DNA of 64,000 bases, taken from assembly GCF_904848625.1 (NCBI RefSeq), contig NZ_CAJHCP010000004.1, forward strand, positions 372,001 through 436,000, in the 5' to 3' direction. The notes under the pieces were generated by a model. It was not told the DNA's origin. It worked only from the letters and a program-made list of their open reading frames with translations, and did no database searches. Shown here piece by piece: positions 36,159-45,182 of this stretch. The position numbers and the translations under genes were made by a program. The first letter of the stretch is position 1; every line of letters starts with the position of its first letter. The DNA is from Paraburkholderia metrosideri (lineage in GTDB: Bacteria; Pseudomonadota; Gammaproteobacteria; Burkholderiales; Burkholderiaceae).

Positions 36159-38384
36159 TCATCGCCCAGCTAGCTGGGCCGACGGCGCTTCACACACCTG
36201 CTTGCCGTTCTGCTGGATCGCCTCTTCCAGATTTTTCATCCGATGCGCGCTGAGAATCGTCCACGCGCGCGGCGTGAAATCCGTGGCGAGCGCGCTGACC
36301 ATACCGCCCACCGCGAATTTGGCGCTGCACAGGTAAGGATGCTTCATGCAATACGACGCGGTGCCGAGCGCATGCCCCGGCACCTGGCCGACATCGCCGC
36401 CCGCGTCCATTGCGGTGGATTTATCGGTGCTTGCGCTGACGTAGCCGTCCGCCTGGCCGATCACCTTGCCGACCCTTTTGGTGTTCTCGCCGCCCTTGTC
36501 CATCGAGCCGAATGTCTTATGCGTGATGCGGTCCTGCACGTTGCCCGAGAACGCCTGATATTCCGGGCTGCGCAGATCGGCGCACACCGGCACGGCGTAT
36601 TCAGTGCCGATCACCCGCAACGACGCGAGATCCGGTTGATGCAGATACTCACTGGTCAATTGCGACACGGGGTCGTACACGCGTCCCGCTGCGTTGCCGG
36701 AAAGCGCGATATACGAAACGTAGTGGCGCACCTGGCCGCCGAAATGCTGAATACCCGCTTGCACGTCCGCTTGCTGACGCGAGTTCAGCGGCGCCGGGTT
36801 GAATGTCACGATCTGCGCGACGCCGTTCTTGAAGCCGGCGTATTGCGCATAGCCGCCGCCGAGCGAATGCCCCGTCAACGTCACCTGCGACGGCGCGACG
36901 CCGCTGCGCATCACCGCGCGCACGAGATTGTCGGCCACGGAGAAGGCGCGCGGGCGGCCCATGTCGTCGGCATCGAAGTGCCCGGCGTCATAGCCCTTCA
37001 CCGCTAGCGCACTCGTGCCGGTGAGGAGGGATTGACCGCTCAGCGACTTCACGCGCGCCGTGAGTTCACCCGCGAGTTCCGGCGTGAGGCCGATTTGTGC
37101 ATCGGTGACCCAGTCGGTGTTGTTGTCGGTGCCGCGGAACACGACGATGCGCCGGCCGTCCTGCGTCGCCCAGATTTCCGCGTAGACATGTCCCGCCTCG
37201 GCCTCGCTTTCCGCTGCCGGCAAATGCACGCGCTGGAGGCCGTAGGTCTGCGCGACCTGCGTCTTCACCGCCAACTGGTTGCGCACCTCAGCCACTTTCA
37301 TGCTGGCGGCCTGGAACGCCGCGTCGAGCTTCCTGACTTCGTGCGGTTTGATCAGCGGATCGAGTGTCTGATCGGCCTGCACACGGGCGACGCGATTCTG
37401 CAGGTCGTCGGCTTTCTGCTGCGCGTCGGCGAGCTTCGCAGGATCGGCATAGACCGCATACGACAGCAACGCGAGCATTTTGTCGAAGTCGCGCGTGGCG
37501 GCGTCGGCGGGCACGCCGACGGCCACGCCAGGCTGTGACGCAGTCGATGCTGACGGCGCTGCCAGTGCGGCTGGCGGCGCTGGTGCTACTGACGGCGCGA
37601 CAGGCGATAAGGAAGGCGCGCCCATTGTGGCCGCGCTGGTCACCGACTGCCCGGCGGGCAGCGTCGCGGACTGTGCTGGCGACGAAGGACCATTCGACGT
37701 GGACGTCCCACGCAACTGCATGATCTTCGACCACTCATCCGAAGAGATACCGCCTGCGGGCCGTTGTGACGCGCTATTGCTGGCGCTCAACCCGCCGTTG
37801 CACGCGTCGAGCGTCTGCGCGAGGCGCTGCTGCAACTGTCCATCCGGATTGACGTTCTGACGCTGTGCGACCTGGAGCAACTGGTTGGCGCGGCACGCAT
37901 TGCGCTGGCCGCCGAGTCCTTGCGACCACAGCGTCGCGTCCGCATACGCAGCCGTTCCATTCGAACCGGCGAATTCATCGAGCCACACGCGCACCTGACG
38001 CGCGTCGATATTCGTGTTACCTGCTTCGACCAGAGCCGCCAGTTTCACGCGCGCGGCCACGAGACCCCGCCGCGCCGCCGTCTGGATCAGTTCGAGTCCA
38101 TGCGCCGGATTGCGTTCGAGTTCCGGCACGCCGCCGGTGATCTGCAACACACCGGTCACGTAATCGGCGCGCGTGTCGTCCTGCTTGAATGCAGCGGCAA
38201 TCGGACGTTCGAGGCTCGCACGGCGGCCGGCATCGCTTTCCTGAAGCACCGCATTGACGACGACGTCCAGGTCCTGAACGCCGAATGCGCTCTCCCAGGT
38301 GCCGGCCTGCGCGTGGCTCGCCGCTGTAGCGCACAGCAGCGTCGCACAAGCGGAAAGCACGGTACGCTTACAGTCGAAACGCAT
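36159..38384 (-). CDS. Exported class-3 lipase-like protein with Sel1-like N-terminus
   Basis: The 741-residue protein has a Sec signal peptide (cut near SHAQA|GTW), then a Sel1/TPR-like helical region (about 60-190: HGLELIQTAARRGLVAARVKLA). A low-complexity Ser/Ala/Pro linker (about 215-300) follows. An alpha/beta-hydrolase domain carries VVFRGTDNNTDW and the nucleophile elbow LTGHSLGGGYAQY with Ser507. This is the fold of fungal class-3 lipases; the substrate is unknown, and phospholipid or acylglycerol is a guess. The ATG at 38384 begins the signal peptide. It shares its strand with lipoprotein and membrane-protein genes directly upstream. Confidence 0.82.
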   Translation of the reverse strand: MRFDCKRTVLSACATLLCATAASHAQAGTWESAFGVQDLDVVVNAVLQESDAGRRASLERPIAAAFKQDDTRADYVTGVLQITGGVPELERNPAHGLELIQTAARRGLVAARVKLAALVEAGNTNIDARQVRVWLDEFAGSNGTAAYADATLWSQGLGGQRNACRANQLLQVAQRQNVNPDGQLQQRLAQTLDACNGGLSASNSASQRPAGGISSDEWSKIMQLRGTSTSNGPSSPAQSATLPAGQSVTSAATMGAPSLSPVAPSVAPAPPAALAAPSASTASQPGVAVGVPADAATRDFDKMLALLSYAVYADPAKLADAQQKADDLQNRVARVQADQTLDPLIKPHEVRKLDAAFQAASMKVAEVRNQLAVKTQVAQTYGLQRVHLPAAESEAEAGHVYAEIWATQDGRRIVVFRGTDNNTDWVTDAQIGLTPELAGELTARVKSLSGQSLLTGTSALAVKGYDAGHFDADDMGRPRAFSVADNLVRAVMRSGVAPSQVTLTGHSLGGGYAQYAGFKNGVAQIVTFNPAPLNSRQQADVQAGIQHFGGQVRHYVSYIALSGNAAGRVYDPVSQLTSEYLHQPDLASLRVIGTEYAVPVCADLRSPEYQAFSGNVQDRITHKTFGSMDKGGENTKRVGKVIGQADGYVSASTDKSTAMDAGGDVGQVPGHALGTASYCMKHPYLCSAKFAVGGMVSALATDFTPRAWTILSAHRMKNLEEAIQQNGKQVCEAPSAQLAGR

Positions 38385-38469
38385 CACTGAACTCCCCTTC
38401 CCCATGCTCTGCTTTTTATTGGCTATCTGACACGTACAACGCGTGGACTATGGCATGTGGCGCGTGGCG

Positions 38470-40071
38470 TCAAACCTTGGGTGACGTCCCCATTGAGACG
38501 CCGAAAGTCGCCCCTCCCAGCACCTGACGTCGCACGAACTCGAACGCCGGATAGGCCACCGGCTGCAGATGGATCGTGCCGCGCACCAGCCACATCGCAG
38601 TCGTGCCGTATTTGCCTTGCGCGTCCGGATACAGATGCTCGACGAACAGTTTTTCCTGCGTGATCGGCGAAGCGGCACGCGCATTGGCCACCGCAAAAAT
38701 GGCGGCGGCGCCCAGCAGAATGCCGATGGTTTTATAGAAGCCATTCGCGAATGCGCGCATCGTCACGAGTTGCGTCACACCCAGCGAGAACTTGAAGATA
38801 TGCACCATTGCACCGAGCAATGAAAAGCCGAGTGCGATGGGCGGCACGATCAACGCGCGCATGCCGTCCTTGCCGAGTTTTTCGTAGGGACGGGAATCGG
38901 CGAACTGCTCTGGCGGTGCATTCAGTTGCTGAAGATTTTCGGCCTGGCGGATATCGAGCGTCGGGTTGTAGACCAGCGTCGCATATTGCTCCGTCGTACC
39001 GATTTCCGGGCGTAGTGTCACCCGATCCGGAATCTGCAATTGCTTCTTCCAGAAGCGCTGGATCGCGGGCGTCATGGCGAACTGTTCCCACGACAGATAC
39101 GGTGTGAGTCCCACGCCTTCGGGGAATCGCTGCGCGATACCATTGGCGAACGCGGTTTGTATCTGTCCTTGCGCCTTATGCGCCACAGCCGCATAGAACC
39201 CGCCGCGATCGCCCGGTGCCCAGTCACGGCCGACCGGCACGCCATTGGATTGCACCTTCTGACGCACCCGTCCGTAATACATGCGCGGCACCGTGCCCGG
39301 TTGCAGCCGATGCTTGCGCAAATCACGCACGTAGTCATTCCAGGCGTCGGCCTGTTCCCCCGGAATCTTGTCCGCTTCAGTGGCGGCCTGATTCGACGCG
39401 ACCACATAATCCGCGTTATAGCGACGCTGCAATTCGACCGTGCTGTGACGGTAGTCGTCGTAAGCCTTGCCGAGACCACCGTACGCGCGATCGACCTGAT
39501 TGCGCACCACCAGCGGCTTGCGATCCGCGATCTTCTGGTCGAGGTCTTCGATCGGCGAGGCCAGCAGCGGGAAAATAGCGAGGAACGTCTTGATGTCCGG
39601 TCTGATCGGATCACTGACCTGCAGAGGCAGATTCACCAGATCGACGTCGCGCGCCACCAGCGCCTGTTGCAACAGATGCAGATTCAGCGCGACGTAGCGG
39701 TCCGCCGCATTCGAACGATTGACCAGTACGTCGACGAGACGTTTCTCCGCGTGATAGGCCACGACGATCAGCACACCGGACAACGCGATCAGATACAACA
39801 CGGTTTTAGCGATGCCGTAGCTGTGTTTCTGTGCGCGCGAAAACAGCCAGGGCCACGCGGCCAGCGCGAGTGCGAAGCCGGAGATCAGGCGCCCGTACAC
39901 CTCGATCGAATCGACGTCGCTCGCACTGGCGTTACCGCCCACCACATCGAGCAGGCGCGCGTTGAAGGAGAACTCGATCAACAGATACGCGGCGGTGGTC
40001 AGCGTGACGAGCCACAACCACAGCGGCCGTCCTTTGACCGGAAAAATATGCGAGCCGATTTTGCGCAACAT
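38470..40071 (-). CDS. Unrecognised polytopic membrane protein
   Basis: The 533-residue product has three membrane helices near the N-terminus (about 17-36, 60-78, 88-106) and two near residues 420-470. Between them is a hydrophilic domain of about 300 residues, with conserved-looking WAPGDRGGFYAAVAHKAQ and FPEGVGLTPYLSWEQFA. I do not recognise the family. Its start lies one base after the stop of the upstream lipoprotein gene, so the two are surely co-expressed, and the lipase-like gene follows 85 bases later. Confidence 0.75.
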   Translation of the reverse strand: MLRKIGSHIFPVKGRPLWLWLVTLTTAAYLLIEFSFNARLLDVVGGNASASDVDSIEVYGRLISGFALALAAWPWLFSRAQKHSYGIAKTVLYLIALSGVLIVVAYHAEKRLVDVLVNRSNAADRYVALNLHLLQQALVARDVDLVNLPLQVSDPIRPDIKTFLAIFPLLASPIEDLDQKIADRKPLVVRNQVDRAYGGLGKAYDDYRHSTVELQRRYNADYVVASNQAATEADKIPGEQADAWNDYVRDLRKHRLQPGTVPRMYYGRVRQKVQSNGVPVGRDWAPGDRGGFYAAVAHKAQGQIQTAFANGIAQRFPEGVGLTPYLSWEQFAMTPAIQRFWKKQLQIPDRVTLRPEIGTTEQYATLVYNPTLDIRQAENLQQLNAPPEQFADSRPYEKLGKDGMRALIVPPIALGFSLLGAMVHIFKFSLGVTQLVTMRAFANGFYKTIGILLGAAAIFAVANARAASPITQEKLFVEHLYPDAQGKYGTTAMWLVRGTIHLQPVAYPAFEFVRRQVLGGATFGVSMGTSPKV

Positions 40072-40072
40072 G

Positions 40073-40975
40073 TCAGTGCGAGCCCAGATCGATATGCACG
40101 GTTTGATGGCTGACGTCGGTGGTCGACACGCGCTCCTGAATCACGTCGACGCTGGTCGGCTGCAGCTTGTGCGCTCCGCTCGATGCAGGCGCTGTGGTGG
40201 CGGCCGCTACGTTGCTGTCGGCGGCATCTGCGCCCGGGTCGCTATTGCGATGCGTCGCAACCCGGCGTGTAACGGTCGAAGCAGGCTTGCTGGCGTGTCT
40301 GACCGGCGGCGTTTTAACCGGCGGCACGGCGACGACCGGCGGCGCTTCGGGCACGAGGCCGCTCTGCACGCGGTTGTCGCGGATCATCCAGAAACGCGCG
40401 TTATGCGGCTTTTGCTGCACCGCCAGCCAGCTCGAATCCTGGGTGCCGAAGTTGACCGTGGTCTGGCATTCGTTCGCCAGATCGTATTTGCCGACTTCGT
40501 TCTTCTTGATGATCAGCGTGCGATAAACGTTGTCGCAACCCGGACGCGGCATGCGCAGCGTTAGATAAGTCACGCCGTCCACGTCCGTGACGTTATCGAC
40601 CAGCACACCTTCGGTGCGGCCAAGATCGAAAATCTGCGAACGGTCGTAGAGCTTGATCTGATAAAGACCGGCGGGTGTGCGGCGCAATACGCCATCGCCA
40701 AACGCGGTTTTGAAGTGGTATAGCTCGCGCGACGTGGCCTGCTCGACATCGAGCGAAATGCGGCCATTACTGTCGACCGCGCAACCGCTCAATGCGAATG
40801 CCGCCGCCAGAACCGGAATCGCATAAAGCGCACGACGCGAGGTCAACGAAAATGACGCACGGCGTGAAACGGCGCGCGGTTTAATGTAATTGATCGCTTC
40901 CAGACCAAGCGACACACTGATATGCCGTGCGTGCCCGAATGACGGCAACCACGGTAAAACCCCCGGCTTCTTCAT
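40073..40975 (-). CDS. Unrecognised lipoprotein-like protein, first gene of the lipase set
   Basis: The product (300 residues from the ATG at 40975) has a basic stretch (SRRASFSLTSRRALYA) leading into a lipoprotein signal AIPVLAAAFALSGC. Its N-terminus is unusually long, so the true start may be further in or at 41041. After the lipobox comes a folded-looking domain (YHFKTAFGDGVLRRTPAGLYQIKLYD, then GCDNVYRTLIIKK). A Pro/Ala/Thr-rich tail ends in VHIDLGSH. The family is unknown. It is translationally adjacent to the membrane-protein gene. Confidence 0.65.
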   Translation of the reverse strand: MKKPGVLPWLPSFGHARHISVSLGLEAINYIKPRAVSRRASFSLTSRRALYAIPVLAAAFALSGCAVDSNGRISLDVEQATSRELYHFKTAFGDGVLRRTPAGLYQIKLYDRSQIFDLGRTEGVLVDNVTDVDGVTYLTLRMPRPGCDNVYRTLIIKKNEVGKYDLANECQTTVNFGTQDSSWLAVQQKPHNARFWMIRDNRVQSGLVPEAPPVVAVPPVKTPPVRHASKPASTVTRRVATHRNSDPGADAADSNVAAATTAPASSGAHKLQPTSVDVIQERVSTTDVSHQTVHIDLGSH

Positions 40976-41282
40976 ACTGGCCGCTACCCTTCGACTTTCT
41001 CGCAATAGCCACCGGCGAATTACCGTGGCCAACCCCGTCACAACAACGCCCGTTCACAAACGGGCGCATTGACTTGCTTTTTACTGCTGTATTTTCGTGC
41101 GATCGTACCATGCGTTAATTCTCTTTTGTTTGACGATGCTATTTTTCAGTGGTCTCCTGCGCGCTACTCAGCGCGGTCAATAATGCGCCGCCGAGTCGCC
41201 TTCAATCTCTACAGCTAATTCCCGCGCGCCACTTAATCGCTGGCGATAAACGCGCGCCGTTTCCAGCGCGCGTGGCTTCGGC

Positions 41283-42563
41283 TTATTGCTTGTTGCACAA
41301 ACCCATCACAAAGAAACCGGATGCATTCGGTTCATCGAGCCAATACATCGTGGTGCTGTTCACCGGCAGCAGCACCGTGGTTTCCTTGCCCGCCTGCAAC
41401 TGGAATTGAGCAGCAATCAGGCCGTCGATACCTTGCGCCACCACTGGATCGGCGCTGGAGAACGCGGCGGCCTCGAGGTCGAAAGCCGCGTTGTAATAGA
41501 GCGGCGATTGCGACTGGCCATCCGCGCTCAGCATCTGGCCGCCGCTGATGGTGGTCTGGATCACATCGGTCTTGCCGGTCAGCACGTTGTTCAACGTGGT
41601 GTCCGGCTCCGTGCAGACCCATTTGCCGTCGTAGTCGCCGCTATTCAACGTGCGCGTGCTGCTCAGCACCCACGAGCCGGTACGCGGATTGCCCTCGGGC
41701 GAAGTGCCGAAGCGATCGACCAGCAGCGTCGTGTTGCCGCCCTGGCGCGTGGTGAACACACGGCCGACCTGCTGACCGCCAACCGCCATGTCGAACGCAC
41801 CCGGATAGGTGGTCTGATCGGGGTCGGCGGAAAAGGTCGCCGTATCGGTGAGCGTCGCGCCGGTCGACGTGTCGACGTTCGTGCAGGTATCCGAATAGGC
41901 CTTGCCGAAACAGAAGCGCGCGCTGCCGTCCGCGTTGATGCGAACCTGCCCGGCCTCCGGTGCCTGCGAGTCGACCGGCACCCCCTGGTTGCTGTAGTCG
42001 CCAGTCAACCCGACCATGCTGTAGGTGCCCGCGAGTTGTGCGAGGTCCGGCACGCCGTTGTTGGTCAGCGCGAGTTGGCCCTGAAGCAGACCGCCGCCGC
42101 CCAACAGGTTCGGCACGTTGGACAACGCGCCGCTCAACAGACCGGCGCCGCCGCTGTCCTTCACGAGCGTCAGCGACAGACCCAGCGCCGCCGCCTGGGC
42201 CGCCGACAACGTGGAGCCCGTGCCGGCCGTCAGTCCCGACACCGTGATCTGGTTGGTGCTGCTGATCTGATAGGCACCCGTCACCTGCCCCGCCAGACCG
42301 AATTGCGACTTGATGAAACTGAGCGTCAACTGCCCCGCTGCGGGCTGGTCGAGGTCGACGCGAATCGTGTCGCCGAAGCCCACCGTGCCGACATAGCTCG
42401 ATCCGGAGGCGAGCGGCGTCACGGCGCCGGCGCTCTGACCGCTCGACGGTGGCGCAGACGGCGAGCCGCTGCTGTTATTGCTGCCGCCTCCGCCGCATGC
42501 CGACAGCAGGATCGATGCGCTGACGCACAGGGTAAGAACCGTCAGGGTGGTCTTATTCATCAT
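41283..42563 (-). CDS. Unrecognised Ser/Gly-rich lipoprotein
   Basis: The 426-residue product has a lipoprotein signal (TLTVLTLCVSASILLSAC) followed by a GGGGSNNSSGS linker. The rest is probably beta-rich: repeated short strands (YSMVGLTGDYSNQG, GQVRINADGSARFCFG, GSWVLSSTRTLNSGDYDGKWVC) and a closing YWLDEPNASGFFVMGLCNK. It is likely to be on the outer membrane or surface. The start is MM at 42563/42560; the frame is open further upstream without a signal. Separate from the lipase set by 307 bases. Confidence 0.75.
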   Translation of the reverse strand: MMNKTTLTVLTLCVSASILLSACGGGGSNNSSGSPSAPPSSGQSAGAVTPLASGSSYVGTVGFGDTIRVDLDQPAAGQLTLSFIKSQFGLAGQVTGAYQISSTNQITVSGLTAGTGSTLSAAQAAALGLSLTLVKDSGGAGLLSGALSNVPNLLGGGGLLQGQLALTNNGVPDLAQLAGTYSMVGLTGDYSNQGVPVDSQAPEAGQVRINADGSARFCFGKAYSDTCTNVDTSTGATLTDTATFSADPDQTTYPGAFDMAVGGQQVGRVFTTRQGGNTTLLVDRFGTSPEGNPRTGSWVLSSTRTLNSGDYDGKWVCTEPDTTLNNVLTGKTDVIQTTISGGQMLSADGQSQSPLYYNAAFDLEAAAFSSADPVVAQGIDGLIAAQFQLQAGKETTVLLPVNSTTMYWLDEPNASGFFVMGLCNKQ

Positions 42564-42652
42564 GTTGTGTATTAAAGAAAAGTGAGGGTGGCCGGATCGG
42601 CGTGCGATTGCGCAGACCGGCGGGTATCCACGAGTGAATGCCGCACCGTGGG

Positions 42653-42949
42653 TCAATGCCGAAGCGAGCGGCAATAGTTTTGAAAACCCCTTTGCAAACG
42701 GGGATGCGCCTCCACGACCTCGAGACACAATTCGGGAAACTGCTTCAGGAAAGGAACGAGAGGCGTGTTGTCACGCGGAAAACAGGCGTCGTCGGCGGGG
42801 CAGTCAATTACGACCTTTTGCGCGTCGGCGGAAATTTCAATTCGCGGCCACGCGAGACAGATAAAACAGCCGGCAACAAAAACATTGGTATCGGCATGAA
42901 ATGCCTGAGGAACAGCGTCCAGAATGAATTGCAGCGCCATGGATTCCAT
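42653..42949 (-). CDS. Possible 98-residue protein
   Basis: The frame encodes a plausible globular sequence (MESMALQFILDAVPQAF, then ISADAQKVVIDCPADDACF, then NTPLVPFLKQFPELCLEV). Its third-codon positions are much less G/C-rich than in the genes around it. No ribosome site or family is recognised. It may be a recently acquired small gene or a chance frame. Confidence 0.3.
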   Translation of the reverse strand: MESMALQFILDAVPQAFHADTNVFVAGCFICLAWPRIEISADAQKVVIDCPADDACFPRDNTPLVPFLKQFPELCLEVVEAHPRLQRGFQNYCRSLRH

Positions 42950-43264
42950 AGTTCTTTGAATAACCGGTTCTTGCTATGCGTAGACCGTGCGTAACTGGCG
43001 CGGCCGGATCGACGAATCTGAGCGTCTTGTTGAGGTATTCGTGGAGAAAGCCAATTTGTTCGCCGCCGGTCCGAAATATTTTTGTCTCACTCGCCGTGGA
43101 CCAGGCGACATGTGCCCGTCAACCCACTTCGATGATGCAACACTACCTTTTAAGGCGCATTGAAACTCAATAGGCTCTGTCTGTCAACAGGTAGTGATGC
43201 GACTATTAAGGTAGTGTCCGTCCCATCGACGGCAATCACGAAATTATCAGCAGGTCAGCGGAAT
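42950..43264. other. Upstream region of the XRE regulator gene
   Basis: About 315 bases with no gene and somewhat lower G/C content. It presumably contains the promoter of the 43265 gene. Confidence 0.35.
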
Positions 43265-43609
43265 ATGGATCGAAACGAAGAACAGGCGTTGGCCGAGGCA
43301 GTCGGCCGCGTGATCGCGCGCAAGCGCGTCGAGGCGGGGTTGACGCAGGAACAGGTCGCCGAGCAACTGTCGCTCGGACGGGAAGCGGTCGCGCGAGTCG
43401 AACGGGGCACGGCCGTGCCGACGGTCGTGCGTCTGGTGGAATTGGCGGAGCTGTTCGGCTGTCGTGTGGAGGAACTGCTGGCCGGTGCGTCGACGCGCGA
43501 AGACGATCAGGCGGCGGCGATCGCACGCAGCCTGCGCGGCGTTGCGCTGAAGGATCGGCAGATGCTGGTCGAGTGGGTCGAGACGTTCGCGCAGCGCTTG
43601 CGCAAATAG
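43265..43609 (+). CDS. XRE-family helix-turn-helix regulator
   Basis: The 114-residue protein is a Cro/C1-type HTH (VGRVIARKRVEAGLTQEQVA, then LGREAVARVERGTAVPTV, residues about 12-65). A C-terminal helical segment follows (LKDRQMLVEWVETFAQRLRK) that could mediate dimerisation. It is convergent with the caspase operon and ends 40 bases from it. It may regulate that operon or itself, but nothing in the sequence shows this. The ATG at 43265 begins the domain; the upstream extension is unlikely. Confidence 0.85.
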   Translation: MDRNEEQALAEAVGRVIARKRVEAGLTQEQVAEQLSLGREAVARVERGTAVPTVVRLVELAELFGCRVEELLAGASTREDDQAAAIARSLRGVALKDRQMLVEWVETFAQRLRK

Positions 43610-43633
43610 AGCGAAGCGGCTGTCGGCTTCGCT
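43610..43633. terminator. Bidirectional hairpin between XRE and caspase genes
   Basis: AGCGAAGC (43610-43617) and GCTTCGCT (43626-43633) form a perfect 8-bp stem directly after the XRE stop codon and just before the end of the convergent caspase gene. Confidence 0.6.
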
Positions 43634-43648
43634 TTACGTCACGTCACG

Positions 43649-45178
43649 TCATTGACCCGGCGTGCTGCCCGGATACGGCTTGCGCGGCCGGATGCTGTCG
43701 ATCATCAGGTTCATTGCGTCGGCCCAGTTTTGCGCCTTGTTACCCTGGCCACGCTCGGCGCGCAGTTGCGAGAGGTCGAGCCGCGCGCGGGTGTAGTCCT
43801 GGGCTGCCGCGCGTGCCAGCCACTTCTCCGCTTCGTCGAAGTCGCGCGGCACGAGCTTCCCTTCGAAATAAGCCTCGCCGAGCAGGGTCTGTGCAATCGG
43901 ATAATTCGCCTCGGCGCCGCGCCGGTAGTACGACATCGCCGCGCGCGGGTTGCGCGGTACGCCGAGCCCCTCTTCCGACATCATGCCGAGCGTCGTCAAC
44001 GCCACCGGATCGTGCGCACGCGAACGCAGACTCTGCAGATCGTTGCGGCTGCTTTGATGCGCGGCCGTGGTGATCCTCAGCTCGGCGTCGTCCCACGAAT
44101 CGGCTCGCTGCTGCGTGCCGGGATCGTTGCGCAGCGGTTGCAGGTTAAACGGATTGTTCGCGTTGACCGGCGCAACCGGAGCAACCGGCGCGGGCGTTGC
44201 AGGGACGGTCACGGTCGCCAGATTCGCGGGCGTGGCCCACCGGGGTGTCCCCGCCGGCGCGGCACCGCGCGTGGGGCCGTTGGGCGGCGCGACCTGCGCG
44301 TAGACCGGCGGCGGCGCCACACCCGTCAGGTTCTGCGCGAGCGTCACGTCGCCGATCAGTCCGCTTTCGATCCACGGCTGTTGCTGCCCACCGGTGATGT
44401 CCGCGACCTGCTGCTGCGTGTGTTCGAGCGCGCCTTTGATCGTCGCGTTGGGTGCCTTCATGTACATCGACAGGTAGTACGCGAACGGGCCGTCGTCGGT
44501 CGGCGTGCCGAAGGTGCGCATCGAGTCGTAAGCGGCGGCTTGCGTCGCTGTCGAATAGGCGATCAGTTCCCCGCGCGCGGCAGGTTCGCGTTTGAGCGTG
44601 CTGGTGGTCGCGCCGCGCGACGGCACGCGGCATGCGTCGATCAACGCAATGAACGACGCAGGTTGCGACGCCCTGACCTTCGCCAGCGCGCCCTTCAGAC
44701 GGATGGCCCGCTCGAGCAGCAACGAGCGCGTCATCGCATTGATGGCGACACCGGCATGCACCGGCACGAGGAAGTTGTCACCCGCCGATTCGAAGCCGTG
44801 GCCCGCGTAATAGAACACCACGACCTGCGCGCCCCGCGCGTGCGTGGCCAGCCAGTCGATCGATCCGTTGAACTCGTCTTGCGAGAGATCGTAATCGACC
44901 CGTGTATCGAAGCCCAGGCCGCGCAGCGTCTCGCCGATCAGCCGCGCGTCGTTGGCGGGCGACATCAGGCGGTCGGCGCCGCTATACGCGCTGTTGCCGA
45001 TCACCAGCGCGACCTTGGCAGCGTGCGTGGTGTCGGGTCCAGCAGAGACCGGCGCAGGTGAGCCAGCGGGTGCCTTGGCGGCTGCGGCTGCGTTCGCGTA
45101 CGGCGTCACGCACAGCATTCCGGCCATCGCTACTGCGGCGCCCGCGATCCATTTCGACATAGAGATCCAGCGCAGCAT
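43649..45178 (-). CDS. Exported caspase-like (peptidase C14) protein with Sel1 repeats
   Basis: The 509-residue protein has a signal peptide (KWIAGAAVAMAGMLCVTPYANA) and then a caspase-hemoglobinase fold. The first strand is KVALVIGNSAYSGADRL, the catalytic His is H127 (VVFYYAGHGFES) and the catalytic Cys is C183 (ALIDACRVP). A Pro/Ala/Val-rich linker of about 100 residues leads to at least two Sel1 repeats (LGMMSEEGLGVPRNPRAAMS, LLGEAYFEGKLVPRDFDEAE). The catalytic dyad is intact, so it is probably an active protease outside the cytoplasm. It is the last gene of an ECF-sigma operon, four bases after the SulP gene. The ATG at 45178 is preferred. Target and trigger are unknown. Confidence 0.9.
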   Translation of the reverse strand: MLRWISMSKWIAGAAVAMAGMLCVTPYANAAAAAKAPAGSPAPVSAGPDTTHAAKVALVIGNSAYSGADRLMSPANDARLIGETLRGLGFDTRVDYDLSQDEFNGSIDWLATHARGAQVVVFYYAGHGFESAGDNFLVPVHAGVAINAMTRSLLLERAIRLKGALAKVRASQPASFIALIDACRVPSRGATTSTLKREPAARGELIAYSTATQAAAYDSMRTFGTPTDDGPFAYYLSMYMKAPNATIKGALEHTQQQVADITGGQQQPWIESGLIGDVTLAQNLTGVAPPPVYAQVAPPNGPTRGAAPAGTPRWATPANLATVTVPATPAPVAPVAPVNANNPFNLQPLRNDPGTQQRADSWDDAELRITTAAHQSSRNDLQSLRSRAHDPVALTTLGMMSEEGLGVPRNPRAAMSYYRRGAEANYPIAQTLLGEAYFEGKLVPRDFDEAEKWLARAAAQDYTRARLDLSQLRAERGQGNKAQNWADAMNLMIDSIRPRKPYPGSTPGQ

Positions 45179-45182
45179 GGCT

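Noticed and set aside
43652-45061. A 469-codon plus-strand frame opposite the caspase gene
   Set aside because: Arg-rich shadow; the minus strand carries signal peptide, caspase dyad and Sel1 repeats.
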